NCBI GenBank assembly: GCA_009786295.1
Contig: WQTN01000132.1
Span: 1 to 16,972 of the forward strand
Direction of reading: 5' to 3'
Source: Methanomassiliicoccaceae archaeon
GTDB lineage: Archaea > Thermoplasmatota > Thermoplasmata > Methanomassiliicoccales > Methanomethylophilaceae
Length of the DNA: 16,972 bases
Positions 1 to 7,625 of this stretch are shown in pieces. Below the pieces are notes generated by a model. The model ran no database searches. It was not told the origin of the DNA and was given only the letters and a program-made list of their open reading frames with translations. Positions within the stretch are counted from its first letter, which is position 1. Each line of letters begins with the position of its first letter. A program made the translations under genes and the position numbers.

Positions 1-2
1 CT

Positions 3-545
3 TTCTATATGGTCGTGTGCATGGGCTTCTCTGTTTCCGAGACCGGCTTGTTCATTCTCATCTCTCCTCTGCTGACACTGCTGCTGTGCGTTCCGATATC
101 CAGATGGTCCGACCGTACCGAACGCAGGGCGTTCGCGGTGGCGTCGTGCGTCTTTATGATGGTGGGCTGTCTGATAATGGCGCTGCTCTCCCCTCAGCTG
201 ATGGTCCTGCCCCTCATTGGTACAATGGTCTGTATGGGGCTCATGTGGGCATTGTGCGGCGGACCGGTGGCAAGCCGCATCATAGAGAATGTTAAAGGCG
301 AAAGCAGAGAAATGGGCTCTTCGGTGATGCATGCGTTCATCAACTTAGGCTGCACCATCGGGACCGCTCTCTTTGCCATGCTTTTCACCATCGGATCCGG
401 ATCCGGGAACATCAGCATCACGGACCTTCCGCCCGATGTCTTCATTGACGGCTTCGTGTTCGCTGCGGCTGCCGGCACATTGTTGGCAGCGGTCGCGATC
501 GTTCTTTCATTTATCGTCAAGGAGCCCAGAAGATCCGGGGCATGA
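3..545 (+). CDS. MFS transporter, C-terminal part (5' end outside window)
   Basis: The open frame runs in from the window edge and ends at TGA 543-545, so only the C-terminal ~180 residues are seen. They contain about five hydrophobic segments (e.g. LFILISPLLTLLLCVPIS, then a segment rich in M/G/L, then two more, and a last helix before the basic tail KEPRRSGA). A short cytoplasmic loop RWSDRTERR after the first segment matches the charged SDRxGRR-type loop motif of the major facilitator superfamily. This half of the fold does not reveal the substrate; drug or small-solute efflux is the common annotation for such proteins. The ATG at position 9 is probably internal. The next gene is about 200 bases downstream with its own TATA box, so they are unlikely to be co-transcribed. 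MFS membership is fairly secure and the substrate unknown. Confidence 0.75.
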   Translation, partial: FYMVVCMGFSVSETGLFILISPLLTLLLCVPISRWSDRTERRAFAVASCVFMMVGCLIMALLSPQLMVLPLIGTMVCMGLMWALCGGPVASRIIENVKGESREMGSSVMHAFINLGCTIGTALFAMLFTIGSGSGNISITDLPPDVFIDGFVFAAAAGTLLAAVAIVLSFIVKEPRRSGA

Positions 546-720
546 TCTGTTAGTTCCTTGTTCTTGAGACTGCTTTTGGCATGATCACCATATGTATGCT
601 AGGATCTCCGATACCTTCCTTCGCAGGTTGCTCCTCCATAAGTCGCGCAGGCCAAAGACGTCGATGCCTTGGCATATGAGCAAGCTCCTTTAGCAAAAAT
701 ATGGATTTACAGCCACCGAC

Positions 721-728
721 ATATATTA
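721..728 (+). promoter_or_regulatory. TATA box of the helicase-nuclease gene
   Basis: ATATATTA is centred about 28 bases before ATG 753. In archaea transcription begins about 25-27 bases past the TATA centre, so this would give a leaderless or nearly leaderless mRNA starting at that ATG. It supports 753, rather than the earlier in-frame ATG at 669, as the start codon. Confidence 0.6.
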
Positions 729-752
729 TTAGTGGATAACAGATTATCTCTT

Positions 753-3700
753 ATGGGACTAGAAGACGACCTCTACTCTGAGCTTGTAGAGTTAAGAGAG
801 CAAATAAGAGAGGACAGGACGCACTCGACCGGGAGGACGCCTACCATATGTACTGATGAAGCACTCAGAGAAATGGCGCAGCGGGTCCCCACGAAGGCAG
901 AGGATTTTGCGGCCATCCCAGGCATAGGGCAGAGGTTCGTCGAACTGTACGGCGATGATTTCCTTTGTGTGACAAAGAAGTACGCGGTCACCGCCGCAAA
1001 GGGTTCGAACATGGATGCCGATGTAGTCAAGACGCTCCGTGAGCTCCAGAAGAAACTTGTCAACATCAGCAGAAACAACCGCCTCCTGTACATAGGAAAG
1101 CTCTACAGGAAGACGGGTTTCGATCTTACAATGATACGCGACCTTGACCTGATGGGACTTCTGTTCGGAAGGAAGAAATCGCTGAAGCTGTGCGATTCTA
1201 CAAGAAGCGCCGAAGACCTGCGTATCTTCAAAAGCGTAAACGAACTCATAAGAGAGGTAAACAGAGATATGAGGGACAAGGGTCAATACGACCTGTACAT
1301 CGGATATCCTTTCGTTGAGGGAAAACTTCCAGGTGAGGACTTCGACATCCGCGCCCCGCTTGCTTTGTTCCCGGTGATATTGGATAAGGACGCGAAGAGC
1401 ATATCGATCAGACTTGACGACTCAAGAGACATAGTCTACAACAACTCCCTCATACTTGCATTCATAAAATTCAGCGGAAAGAACCGCCCGCTCCCGTATA
1501 ATGTCATCGAGGATTACAGCGGCGAGACCTTCGTGAGCAACCTTATTGCATTCTATGAAAGCCAGGGATTCCCGCTCAAGATATCTTACGGGCTCCCGGT
1601 CCCTTTCGTGGATTACAAAGCAGGGGAGTTCCCCAAACATCTGCCCGGCGATATGGTAATGGTGCACAATATCGTCCTCGGGAAGTATCCCTCCTATTCC
1701 AGCTATATCCAGAAGGACTTTGATGAACTCCTCGCCGGAAGGGAGATCAACGCCGCCCTTTCCGATCTGATCGTGGATCTGAACAGCGGCGATTTCTATG
1801 CCGATTCACCGAGCCCGCTCTCGCTTCCCGCATTGAGGGAGAGGGGGCTTGAGGCCTCAGAGAAGGAAATAACATATATCAATTCCCTCAACAGCGCTCA
1901 GGAGAACGTTATCACCGCCGTCAACAAAGAGGACGAACTTGTGGTCCAGGGTCCCCCGGGGACCGGTAAGTCGCAGGTCATCACAGGCCTGATCACATCT
2001 GCCGTGAGCAACGGCAAGACCGTCCTCATGGTATCTGAGAAGAAGACCGCACTGGATGTCGTCTACTCCAGGCTGGGCAATCTGTCCAAATACTGCCTTA
2101 TGATAGACGATACCAGCAACAAGGATCATTTCTATCAGCAGTTGGCACATATGCTTGAGACCGTGCCTCCGCGCACCGGCTCCGACCTTGCGGCCCTCTC
2201 CGAGAGCATCGACAGAGATGTCTCCGTGCTATCGAACATCGCGGATACGATGTACAGCGAGGGGAGTTTCGGGATAGAGCCGTACAAACTCTACTCAATG
2301 GAAAGATGGCTCAATCTGGAAGATAAGATAGATCTCGAGAAGTACAAGATGATCAAAGCGGCCGTGTCCGCGAAGATGCTCGAACTCAAATACAAGGAGA
2401 TCAAAGAGCTCAACAGGAAATTCGGCGACAGGGTCCTGATGACGAATTTCAAAGAATACTGCGAATGCATAGAAAAGACCCCATGGTTCACCCTCATGAA
2501 GCCGGACCTCTCTGAGTATAATATCGGAGAAATGAAAGCCGACCTCATGGACCTTGAGAATCAGATGCTGGAATGGAAAAGCAAAGGATTCATGTCGAGA
2601 ATGTTCTCGAAGAGCAAGGTCAGCAGAGAAGCCACCGTCATGCTCGACAAATATTTCAAATCATACAACGAGAGGACAGTCCAGACGGTGCTTGACGACC
2701 CGAAGAGCATAATAAACGCTCTTGTCGATTACGAACTGTACTCTTCCCGCGCCACTGTTTACGACAGGCTCAACGAGAAAGAGCGCATCTATGGACGGGA
2801 CATAATCACATTATCAAAAGAATCACGCTGGTCTTTCGACGATAGCAACAGCGCGATCCTGAAATACATTTTGAACCACCATCTGCAGAGGTTCGATGCG
2901 GATCACAAAGCTCTTCTCCAGGATATTCAGGACTTCGACAGCATCGTGGCGGACATGGACCGCAAGATAGGCGAGAAGAAAAAACTCACCAAGGACCGCG
3001 TCGAGGAGATACTTCAGGAGAACCTCAGATACATAACGGAGTCCAAGCGCCGCGGCGACATCGTAAGGATCATCGAGAACAAAAGGAAATGGAGCCTCAA
3101 CAAATTCATCAACCGTTACAGCTATGAATTGTTCAAGGGATTGAAGATCTGGCTTCTCACCCCGGAGGTGGTGTCGGAGATAATGCCCCTTGAGATGGGG
3201 CTTTTCGACCTGCTGATATTCGACGAGGCCTCGCAGATGTATGTAGAGAAAGGAGTACCTTCCATCTACCGCGCCAAGAAGGTCGTGGTCGCAGGCGACC
3301 ACAAGCAGCTCCGCCCCTCCAACCTCGGCTCGGGGCGTATCGAATACGGGAACGACGAGGATTACGAAGGAGAGGAGGACGAGGTCTCTGCGGTACTTGA
3401 GGAGGAAAGTCTCCTTGATCTTGCAAGGACGCGTTACGACAACATACTGCTGAACTTCCACTACCGCTCCAAATACGAGGAGCTCATAGCATTCTCCAAT
3501 TATGCTTTCTACGGCGGAAAACTATACGTCTCGCCCAACGTGTCCCAGCCTGAAAGACCTCCGATAGAGGTCCACAAGGTCAGCGGAGAATGGGCGAACA
3601 AGGCCAACGTCAAGGAAGCAAGGATCATTGTGGACCTTTTGAAAGAGTTCTTCAAGACCAGAAAAGAGAATGAGACCATCGGAATAATATCGTTCAACGT

Positions 3701-4490
3701 CTCACAGAGAGACCTGATCAACGACCTCATCGATGACGAATCCGCGAAAGACCCAGAGTTCGGAAAGATGGTAAACGAGGAGATGAGAAGATTCGATAAC
3801 GGAGAGGACGTGGGCCTGTTCATCAAGAACATCGAGAGCGTCCAGGGAGATGAACGCGACGTCATCATGTTCTCTATCGGCTACGCCAAGAACAAAGAGG
3901 GCAAGCTCATGCAGAGGTTCGGATGGCTTAACAACAAAGGCGGAGAGAACCGTCTGAATGTGGCCATCAGCCGTTCGAAGAAAAAGATCCACATAGTACT
4001 GTCATTCGATCCGGAAGAACTCCAGGTCGAGACCTCGAAGAACGACGGTCCCCGTATACTGAAGAAATATCTGCAGTATGCTGTGGCAGTAAGCGACGGC
4101 GAGAAAGAACTCGCCGCGAGCATACTCCAGTCCTTCGGTGACAACAGATGGGCGCCGGCACCGCCGGTCCCGGGAGAATCTCCCATCACGGAGAAGGTGT
4201 ACAACGCGCTTGTGAGAAAGGGATACAGCGTGGAGAAGGATGTGGGCATCGGAGGATATCAGATCGACCTTGCCATCAAACAGGACGACAGATACATCTT
4301 GGGAATAGAATGCGACAACCACATATACGAGATGTCGGACTCGACCAGAGAAAGGGACTACCATAGGCAGAAATATCTTGAATCCAGAGGCTGGCACATC
4401 CACAGGGTATGGACCCCGGGAATGTGGAAGGACCCTCAGAAGGAGATCAACAACATCGTCAAGGCCATCGAGCGCATCAGCCACCGCTGA
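753..4490 (+). CDS. HRDC-DUF4011-SF1 helicase-PD-(D/E)XK nuclease, probable antiviral defence protein
   Basis: A 1245-residue multidomain protein. Residues ~30-78 resemble an HRDC nucleic-acid-binding domain (TDEALREMAQRVP, then IPGIGQRFVELYG). Residues ~97-112 carry the DUF4011-like signature ending RNNRLLY. A split SF1 helicase core follows: Walker A GPPGTGKS at 400-407, Walker B FDEAS with D824/E825, GDHKQLRP from 848, a FHYRSKYEELIAFSN block, VQGDERDV around 1030-1037 and the arginine-finger block NVAISRSKK around 1071-1077. Between Walker A and B lies a long, partly helical insert. Residues ~1145-1245 form a Vsr/MTES_1575-like PD-(D/E)XK nuclease: QIDLA (D1172), then GIECD (E1186), then a DYHRQKYL helix and the GWHIHRVW strand. 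This layout is known from defence-associated proteins (I recall the name Hhe, from memory). The start at 753 fits the TATA box; the extra 28 residues from ATG 669 look non-coding. The gene stands alone, convergent with dph6. Domain calls are confident; the defence role is inferred. Confidence 0.88.
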   Translation: MGLEDDLYSELVELREQIREDRTHSTGRTPTICTDEALREMAQRVPTKAEDFAAIPGIGQRFVELYGDDFLCVTKKYAVTAAKGSNMDADVVKTLRELQKKLVNISRNNRLLYIGKLYRKTGFDLTMIRDLDLMGLLFGRKKSLKLCDSTRSAEDLRIFKSVNELIREVNRDMRDKGQYDLYIGYPFVEGKLPGEDFDIRAPLALFPVILDKDAKSISIRLDDSRDIVYNNSLILAFIKFSGKNRPLPYNVIEDYSGETFVSNLIAFYESQGFPLKISYGLPVPFVDYKAGEFPKHLPGDMVMVHNIVLGKYPSYSSYIQKDFDELLAGREINAALSDLIVDLNSGDFYADSPSPLSLPALRERGLEASEKEITYINSLNSAQENVITAVNKEDELVVQGPPGTGKSQVITGLITSAVSNGKTVLMVSEKKTALDVVYSRLGNLSKYCLMIDDTSNKDHFYQQLAHMLETVPPRTGSDLAALSESIDRDVSVLSNIADTMYSEGSFGIEPYKLYSMERWLNLEDKIDLEKYKMIKAAVSAKMLELKYKEIKELNRKFGDRVLMTNFKEYCECIEKTPWFTLMKPDLSEYNIGEMKADLMDLENQMLEWKSKGFMSRMFSKSKVSREATVMLDKYFKSYNERTVQTVLDDPKSIINALVDYELYSSRATVYDRLNEKERIYGRDIITLSKESRWSFDDSNSAILKYILNHHLQRFDADHKALLQDIQDFDSIVADMDRKIGEKKKLTKDRVEEILQENLRYITESKRRGDIVRIIENKRKWSLNKFINRYSYELFKGLKIWLLTPEVVSEIMPLEMGLFDLLIFDEASQMYVEKGVPSIYRAKKVVVAGDHKQLRPSNLGSGRIEYGNDEDYEGEEDEVSAVLEEESLLDLARTRYDNILLNFHYRSKYEELIAFSNYAFYGGKLYVSPNVSQPERPPIEVHKVSGEWANKANVKEARIIVDLLKEFFKTRKENETIGIISFNVSQRDLINDLIDDESAKDPEFGKMVNEEMRRFDNGEDVGLFIKNIESVQGDERDVIMFSIGYAKNKEGKLMQRFGWLNNKGGENRLNVAISRSKKKIHIVLSFDPEELQVETSKNDGPRILKKYLQYAVAVSDGEKELAASILQSFGDNRWAPAPPVPGESPITEKVYNALVRKGYSVEKDVGIGGYQIDLAIKQDDRYILGIECDNHIYEMSDSTRERDYHRQKYLESRGWHIHRVWTPGMWKDPQKEINNIVKAIERISHR

Positions 4491-4496
4491 TCCGCC

Positions 4497-5162
4497 TTAC
4501 GACAGTTCGGCTTTCTTCACAATGAGCGTCCCGCTTCCTTTCTTCCACTCTTTTTCATATTCAGTGATTGACAGAGGTCTACAGTGCATAGGGGAATCCA
4601 GGGTCATCGACTCATATTCTCCTCCCTCCCCTATCACGCTTATGCCGTGTTCGTCTCTGAGGTTCCTGAGCTCTTCAGCTGCTTTCTTGTCGATCTCCCT
4701 TCCCAGCCATGATTCGTCAAGTCCTTCAGCATAGCATCCTATGATTACTGCCCTGATGCCCGCTGCCAGCAGCTCATCGAGCACCATGTCCTGATCTTTC
4801 CTCCACAGCGGAGATATGACTTTCAGGCCGAGGTCCCCGCAGACAGCGTTCATTCTGTCCCACTGATAATCCGACCAGACAGCCCCCGTCACTATCCCGT
4901 CTATCTTCAGACGCGAAAGCACCTCTTTGAGCGATCTCAAATCGTCCTCTTCCGAACCCGATGTCTCTGCGGTTATCAGTTCTATCCCGAGGGATTCTGC
5001 CATTAGCGGCACCATATCTATGTTCGGAACGTGGAATATCCATGACTCTCCGGCTTTCGGCACTATGCTTACCAGACATTCGACCTCGTATCCCATTTGC
5101 TGTGCAAGATACAATGCCAGTGTGGAATCTTTTCCTCCCGAATACAAAGCCGCCAAACGCAT
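4497..5162 (-). CDS. dph6: Diphthine-ammonia ligase (Dph6 / ATP_bind_4 family)
   Basis: A 221-residue PP-loop ATPase. The N-terminal ALYSGGKDS motif (residues ~5-13) is the ATP-pyrophosphatase loop. The middle has the family's VTGAVWSDYQ and GCYAEGLDESWLGREID segments, and GEGGEYES lies near residue 190; together these identify the diphthine-ammonia ligase group rather than other PP-loop enzymes. The enzyme amidates diphthine on the translocation factor aEF2, the last step of diphthamide synthesis, in the cytoplasm. Length is normal for archaeal members (~220-230). Its stop codon lies 7 bases from that of the helicase-nuclease, so the two are tightly convergent. A weak TATA-like GGTTAATC at ~5187-5194 lies about 28 bases before the ATG, suggesting a leaderless message. 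Function is assigned by family; confidence is high. Confidence 0.9.
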   Translation of the reverse strand: MRLAALYSGGKDSTLALYLAQQMGYEVECLVSIVPKAGESWIFHVPNIDMVPLMAESLGIELITAETSGSEEDDLRSLKEVLSRLKIDGIVTGAVWSDYQWDRMNAVCGDLGLKVISPLWRKDQDMVLDELLAAGIRAVIIGCYAEGLDESWLGREIDKKAAEELRNLRDEHGISVIGEGGEYESMTLDSPMHCRPLSITEYEKEWKKGSGTLIVKKAELS

Positions 5163-5231
5163 ACTTTCAATAATGAACGACAGAGTAGATTAACCTTGCA
5201 CCGGCCAGGCATGGGGTTGTCTGAAACAAGG

Positions 5232-5239
5232 TTTTTATT
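5232..5239 (+). promoter_or_regulatory. TATA-like box upstream of the RNA-like locus
   Basis: TTTTTATT preceded by a purine-rich AAACAAGG (BRE-like). The expected start is near 5258-5262, at the beginning of the GC-rich foldable stretch and not at any protein start codon. Confidence 0.4.
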
Positions 5240-5252
5240 CAGAGAGGGCATT

Positions 5253-5516
5253 ATCATCTTGAGGAAGGTGACGGTCTCCGGAGAGACCGGGCCCTTAACG
5301 CGGTGCCATACGGTGCCGGATTACGGGCAGTCGATGCTGATCACAAGGACCAGTTCGTCCACGCGTATCCGGATCCTAAGGATGCCTTTACGGCAAGAAA
5401 CGGATATCTGCACGATATCCCCTCCTGCCAAAGCAGTCCCAGGTCTGCCACAGTTGTGAGCTGCGCAGATCCGGGCTCACCCCTTTGGCACCCTGTTCAC
5501 AGATGATTTTTGTTTT
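5253..5516 (+). ncRNA. Candidate structured non-coding RNA, family not recognised
   Basis: This fills most of the ~415-base gap between dph6 and rpiA. I see many short perfect stems in order: CGGTCTC/GAGACCG (5272-5278 with 5283-5289, loop CGGA); GGAC/GTCC (5347-5350 with 5357-5360); TATCCG/CGGATA (5366-5371 with 5401-5406) enclosing ATCC/GGAT and GCC/GGC; GATATC/GATATC (5403-5408 with 5414-5419); CTGC/GCAG (5425-5428 with 5433-5436); GTGAGC/GCTCAC (5456-5461 with 5475-5480). Ends may pair long-range: ATCATCT (5253-5259) with AGATGAT (5502-5508), and GGTGCC (5302-5307 or 5312-5317) with GGCACC (5487-5492). A TATA-like box precedes it and a T-rich tract ends it. Short frames across it look like no known protein. 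I could not find SRP RNA, RNase P, 5S or riboswitch signatures. The strand is inferred from the promoter and terminator. Confidence 0.45.
5507..5516 (+). terminator. T-rich terminator of the RNA-like locus
   Basis: TTTTTGTTTT, followed by more pyrimidines (CTTCCTTTG), directly follows the last predicted stem. Oligo-T runs terminate archaeal RNA polymerase. Confidence 0.45.
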
Positions 5517-5578
5517 CTTCCTTTGCATTACAGTTAGTATGACTTGAGAGAACTGCCGCTGTTCCTATATTGGGAAAG

Positions 5579-6304
5579 ATGATAAACAATCATGTCATTG
5601 CTGACAAAGTGATGAAAGAGATGGCCAGCGAACTCAACCTTAAGAAGGTCGTTGCGGAGAAAGCGGTCGATGATTATGTCAAGGACGGAATGACCGTCGG
5701 GCTGGGTACCGGGTCTACCTCTGAATATGCCGTGAGGAGAGTGGGTGAGCTTGTAAAGAACGGCTTCAGACTCAAATGCGTCGCGACATCGGAGCGCACG
5801 GCAGATCTGGCACAGCGTCTCGGCATAGAACTGTGCGATCTGAACGATGTGGATCACATTGATGTAACGATCGACGGGGCGGACGAGGTCGATCCCGCCA
5901 AGCAACTGATCAAAGGACTGGGCGGCGCCCTTTTGAGGGAGAAGATCGTTGCCGCTGCCAGCCTTGCGGAGGTCATCATCGTCGACAGTTCCAAACTTGT
6001 TGAAAAACTGGGTGTGAAAACGCCTCTGCCTGTCGAGGTCGTTCCATACGGCTACAAAAAGACTGCATATGCTCTGGAGAGCCAGGGATGCAAAGCAAAA
6101 CTGAGAATGTCCGGCGGCATCCCATTCGTTACGGATGCAGGCAACTACATCTACGACTGCAAGTTCGAATCGATCGAGAGCCCGTTCTTCCTCGAGTCAA
6201 GAATAGATGTCATACCGGGGGTTGTAGAGAACGGGCTGTTCCTTAACACAGCTGATGCGGTTTTGGTGTCGCATCCCGACGGCACCGTGACAAAAATCGT
6301 TTGA
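5579..6304 (+). CDS. rpiA: Ribose-5-phosphate isomerase A
   Basis: About 241 residues, covering the whole RpiA family. Visible family blocks are the phosphate loop GLGTGSTSEYAV, the TSERT segment, TIDGADEVD (catalytic Asp/substrate loop), KGLGGALLREKIVA (catalytic Glu and Lys), VDSSKLV, LPVEVVPYGY and the C-terminal GVVENGLFL. It interconverts ribose 5-phosphate and ribulose 5-phosphate, supplying ribose for nucleotides; many archaea lack the oxidative pentose pathway. The start is uncertain. In-frame choices are TTG 5570, ATG 5579, ATG 5612 and ATG 5621; the last would give MASELNLKKVV, which aligns best with the usual N-terminus, so the chosen start may be 14 residues too long. No clear ribosome site decides it. 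It ends about 90 bases before the ribosomal-protein operon, which has its own promoter. Confidence 0.93.
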   Translation: MINNHVIADKVMKEMASELNLKKVVAEKAVDDYVKDGMTVGLGTGSTSEYAVRRVGELVKNGFRLKCVATSERTADLAQRLGIELCDLNDVDHIDVTIDGADEVDPAKQLIKGLGGALLREKIVAAASLAEVIIVDSSKLVEKLGVKTPLPVEVVPYGYKKTAYALESQGCKAKLRMSGGIPFVTDAGNYIYDCKFESIESPFFLESRIDVIPGVVENGLFLNTADAVLVSHPDGTVTKIV

Positions 6305-6335
6305 TTATCTTCTTAATATAAGTGGAGCCATAGGT

Positions 6336-6354
6336 GAGGTTTTAATATAACCTC
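6336..6354 (+). promoter_or_regulatory. TATA box of the rpl44e operon inside an inverted repeat
   Basis: TTTAATATAA (6341-6350) is framed by perfect 6-base arms GAGGTT (6336-6341) and AACCTC (6349-6354). Its centre predicts a start near 6371, leaving a leader of about 20 nt that carries an AAGGTGA ribosome site (6380-6386) before ATG 6392. A second TTAATATA lies upstream at 6313-6320. The inverted repeat could be an operator overlapping the TATA box, or it could serve as the rpiA terminator hairpin. Confidence 0.55.
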
Positions 6355-6391
6355 GATAATAGCACGTTCCGATTCACTTAAGGTGACCTAT

Positions 6392-6670
6392 ATGAAAATG
6401 CCCAGAACGATCAAAACATACTGTCCTTTCTGCAAAACCCACACGGAGCATGATGTAGAAAGGGTCAAAAAGAAGAAGGCCAGCGAGCTTAAATGGGGTC
6501 AGAGGAGATTCAGGGAGGCAACTTCCGGATACGGAGGATACCCCAGGCCAAAGCCAAAGGACAGGGAGAAGCCGACGAAAAGAGTGAACATCAGATTCAG
6601 ATGCGAGACCTGCAAGAAAGCACACCTGACCACATGTATAAGAGCAAAGAAGTTCGAGCTCACGGAGTGA
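6392..6670 (+). CDS. rpl44e: Large-subunit ribosomal protein eL42 (L44e)
   Basis: 92 residues, the usual archaeal length. The start MKMPRTIKTYCPFCKTHTEH is the typical L44e N-terminus. Zinc-ribbon cysteines are C11/C14 and C71/C74 (FRCETCKK), with a Lys/Arg-rich middle. The protein sits near the ribosomal E site on the large subunit. ATG 6392 is preferred over GTG 6383 because the GTG lies within the ribosome-binding sequence AAGGTGA, and family proteins start at the MK(M/I)P residues. It is the first gene of a five-gene translation operon; the next gene starts 4 bases after its stop. Confidence 0.96.
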   Translation: MKMPRTIKTYCPFCKTHTEHDVERVKKKKASELKWGQRRFREATSGYGGYPRPKPKDREKPTKRVNIRFRCETCKKAHLTTCIRAKKFELTE

Positions 6671-6674
6671 TCGC

Positions 6675-6842
6675 ATGACCAATGATTTCATAAAAGTAAA
6701 ATGTCCAGACTGTGAGAACGAACAGATAGTGTTCAGAAAAGCAGCCAGCAAAGTGAACTGCCACGTGTGCGGTTCCGTCCTTGTCGTGCCCAGAGGCGGC
6801 GTCGGAGAGATCAAGGGCGAAATTATTGAGGTAGTAGGCTGA
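6675..6842 (+). CDS. rps27e: Small-subunit ribosomal protein eS27 (S27e)
   Basis: A 55-residue protein starting MTNDFIKVKCPDCENEQIVF. It has two CxxC pairs (C10/C13 and C29/C32: CHVCGS) forming the zinc ribbon, followed by the family tail VVPRGGVGEIKGEI. Size, motifs and position directly after rpl44e match the conserved archaeal arrangement. It begins 4 bases after rpl44e, and its TGA overlaps the ATG of the initiation-factor gene (TGATG at 6840-6844), implying translational coupling. It would be missed by any minimum-length filter of 60 residues. Confidence 0.95.
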   Translation: MTNDFIKVKCPDCENEQIVFRKAASKVNCHVCGSVLVVPRGGVGEIKGEIIEVVG

Positions 6843-7624
6843 TGTCAAGGGCCAAAGGCTTTCCCGAGAACGGAGAACTCGTCGTCTGCACCGTGACAAG
6901 CGTGAAAAACTTCGGTGCCTTCGTCACTTTGGATGAGTATGAAGGAAAAGAAGGATTCGTTCACGTAAGGGATGTTGCCACAGGCTGGGTAAAGTACATC
7001 AGGGACTTCATAAGGGAAGGACAGAAGATAGTCTGCAAGGTTCTGGGCGTAGACTCTTCCAAAGGCCATATCGACCTTTCCCTCAAATCAGTTAACGACC
7101 ATCAGAAAAGAGAAAAGATCCAGCAATGGAAGAATGAGAACAAGGCAGAGAAGCTTGTGGAAATTATTGCAGAGCGCCTCTCCGTCCAAGTCAACGATGC
7201 GTACGAACTGTTCGCATATGATCTTCTCGAAACATACGAAACGCTTTATGAGGCGTTCGAATCTGCTGTCGCTTACCCGGACGATTTCACGGAAGAATTC
7301 TCCGGAGACTGGGTAGAAACATTCATGGAGGTTGCGAAAGAGAACGTAACGCCTCCTTTTGTCGAGATAGACAGCATTCTGGAGATGACCTCTTCGGCAC
7401 CGAACGGCGTCGAACTGATCAAAAAGGCACTCAATGCAGGCCTTAAAGCGGCCGACGGCGCGAATGCTGTAATCACGTCCATAGGTTCACCGAAATACAG
7501 AGTGGTCGTCACAGCAAGCGAATACAAAGATGCTGAGGACATCATGAAGAGAGTGACAGCAAAGGCAGTGAGCGAATTCACAGCTGCCGGCGGGACCGTT
7601 ACCCTCAAGCGCGAGAGTAAGTGA
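6842..7624 (+). CDS. eif2a: Translation initiation factor aIF2, alpha subunit
   Basis: 260 residues, normal for aIF2-alpha. Residues ~10-85 form an S1/OB RNA-binding domain (NGELVVCTVTSVKNFGAFVTL, then KEGFVHVRDVATGWV, then the GHIDLSLK end). A helical domain follows, and the last ~90 residues hold the alpha-beta domain that contacts the gamma subunit (VEIDSILEM, GVELIKKAL, YRVVVTASEYKDAE). Archaeal aIF2 (alpha-beta-gamma) delivers initiator tRNA to the small subunit. The archaeal alpha subunit lacks the eukaryotic regulatory Ser51 context. The ATG overlaps the rps27e stop, and nop10 starts 2 bases past the TGA. Assignment is secure. Confidence 0.95.
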   Translation: MSRAKGFPENGELVVCTVTSVKNFGAFVTLDEYEGKEGFVHVRDVATGWVKYIRDFIREGQKIVCKVLGVDSSKGHIDLSLKSVNDHQKREKIQQWKNENKAEKLVEIIAERLSVQVNDAYELFAYDLLETYETLYEAFESAVAYPDDFTEEFSGDWVETFMEVAKENVTPPFVEIDSILEMTSSAPNGVELIKKALNAGLKAADGANAVITSIGSPKYRVVVTASEYKDAEDIMKRVTAKAVSEFTAAGGTVTLKRESK

Positions 7625-7625
7625 G

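Noticed and set aside
664..675. ATGCC-TT-GGCAT hairpin before the helicase gene
   Set aside because: The loop of two bases is too short and no T-run follows, so it is not a convincing terminator or operator.
669..752. 28-residue longer start of the helicase-nuclease
   Set aside because: The extra residues match no domain, and the TATA box lies inside them at the right distance for ATG 753.
2823..3461. Long antisense frame (212 codons) within the helicase gene
   Set aside because: It is a shadow of the coding strand's codon bias, without start signals or family motifs; the same holds for the other long antisense frames within genes.
5097..5506. Small protein genes in the gap before rpiA (frames at 5097-5459 and 5303-5506)
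   Set aside because: Both frames overlap each other and the stems, have no ribosome site or TATA at the right distance, and their compositions look like chance translations of structured GC-rich DNA.
5253..5516. SRP RNA or RNase P RNA
   Set aside because: Position, size and folding invited it, but I could not find the GGAA-tetraloop helix 8 block of SRP RNA or the paired conserved regions of RNase P; GAGGAAGG at 5261 resembles only the start of one of these. Left as unidentified.
6383..6391. GTG start for rpl44e
   Set aside because: The GTG is part of the AAGGTGA ribosome-binding sequence, and the family N-terminus begins at ATG 6392.
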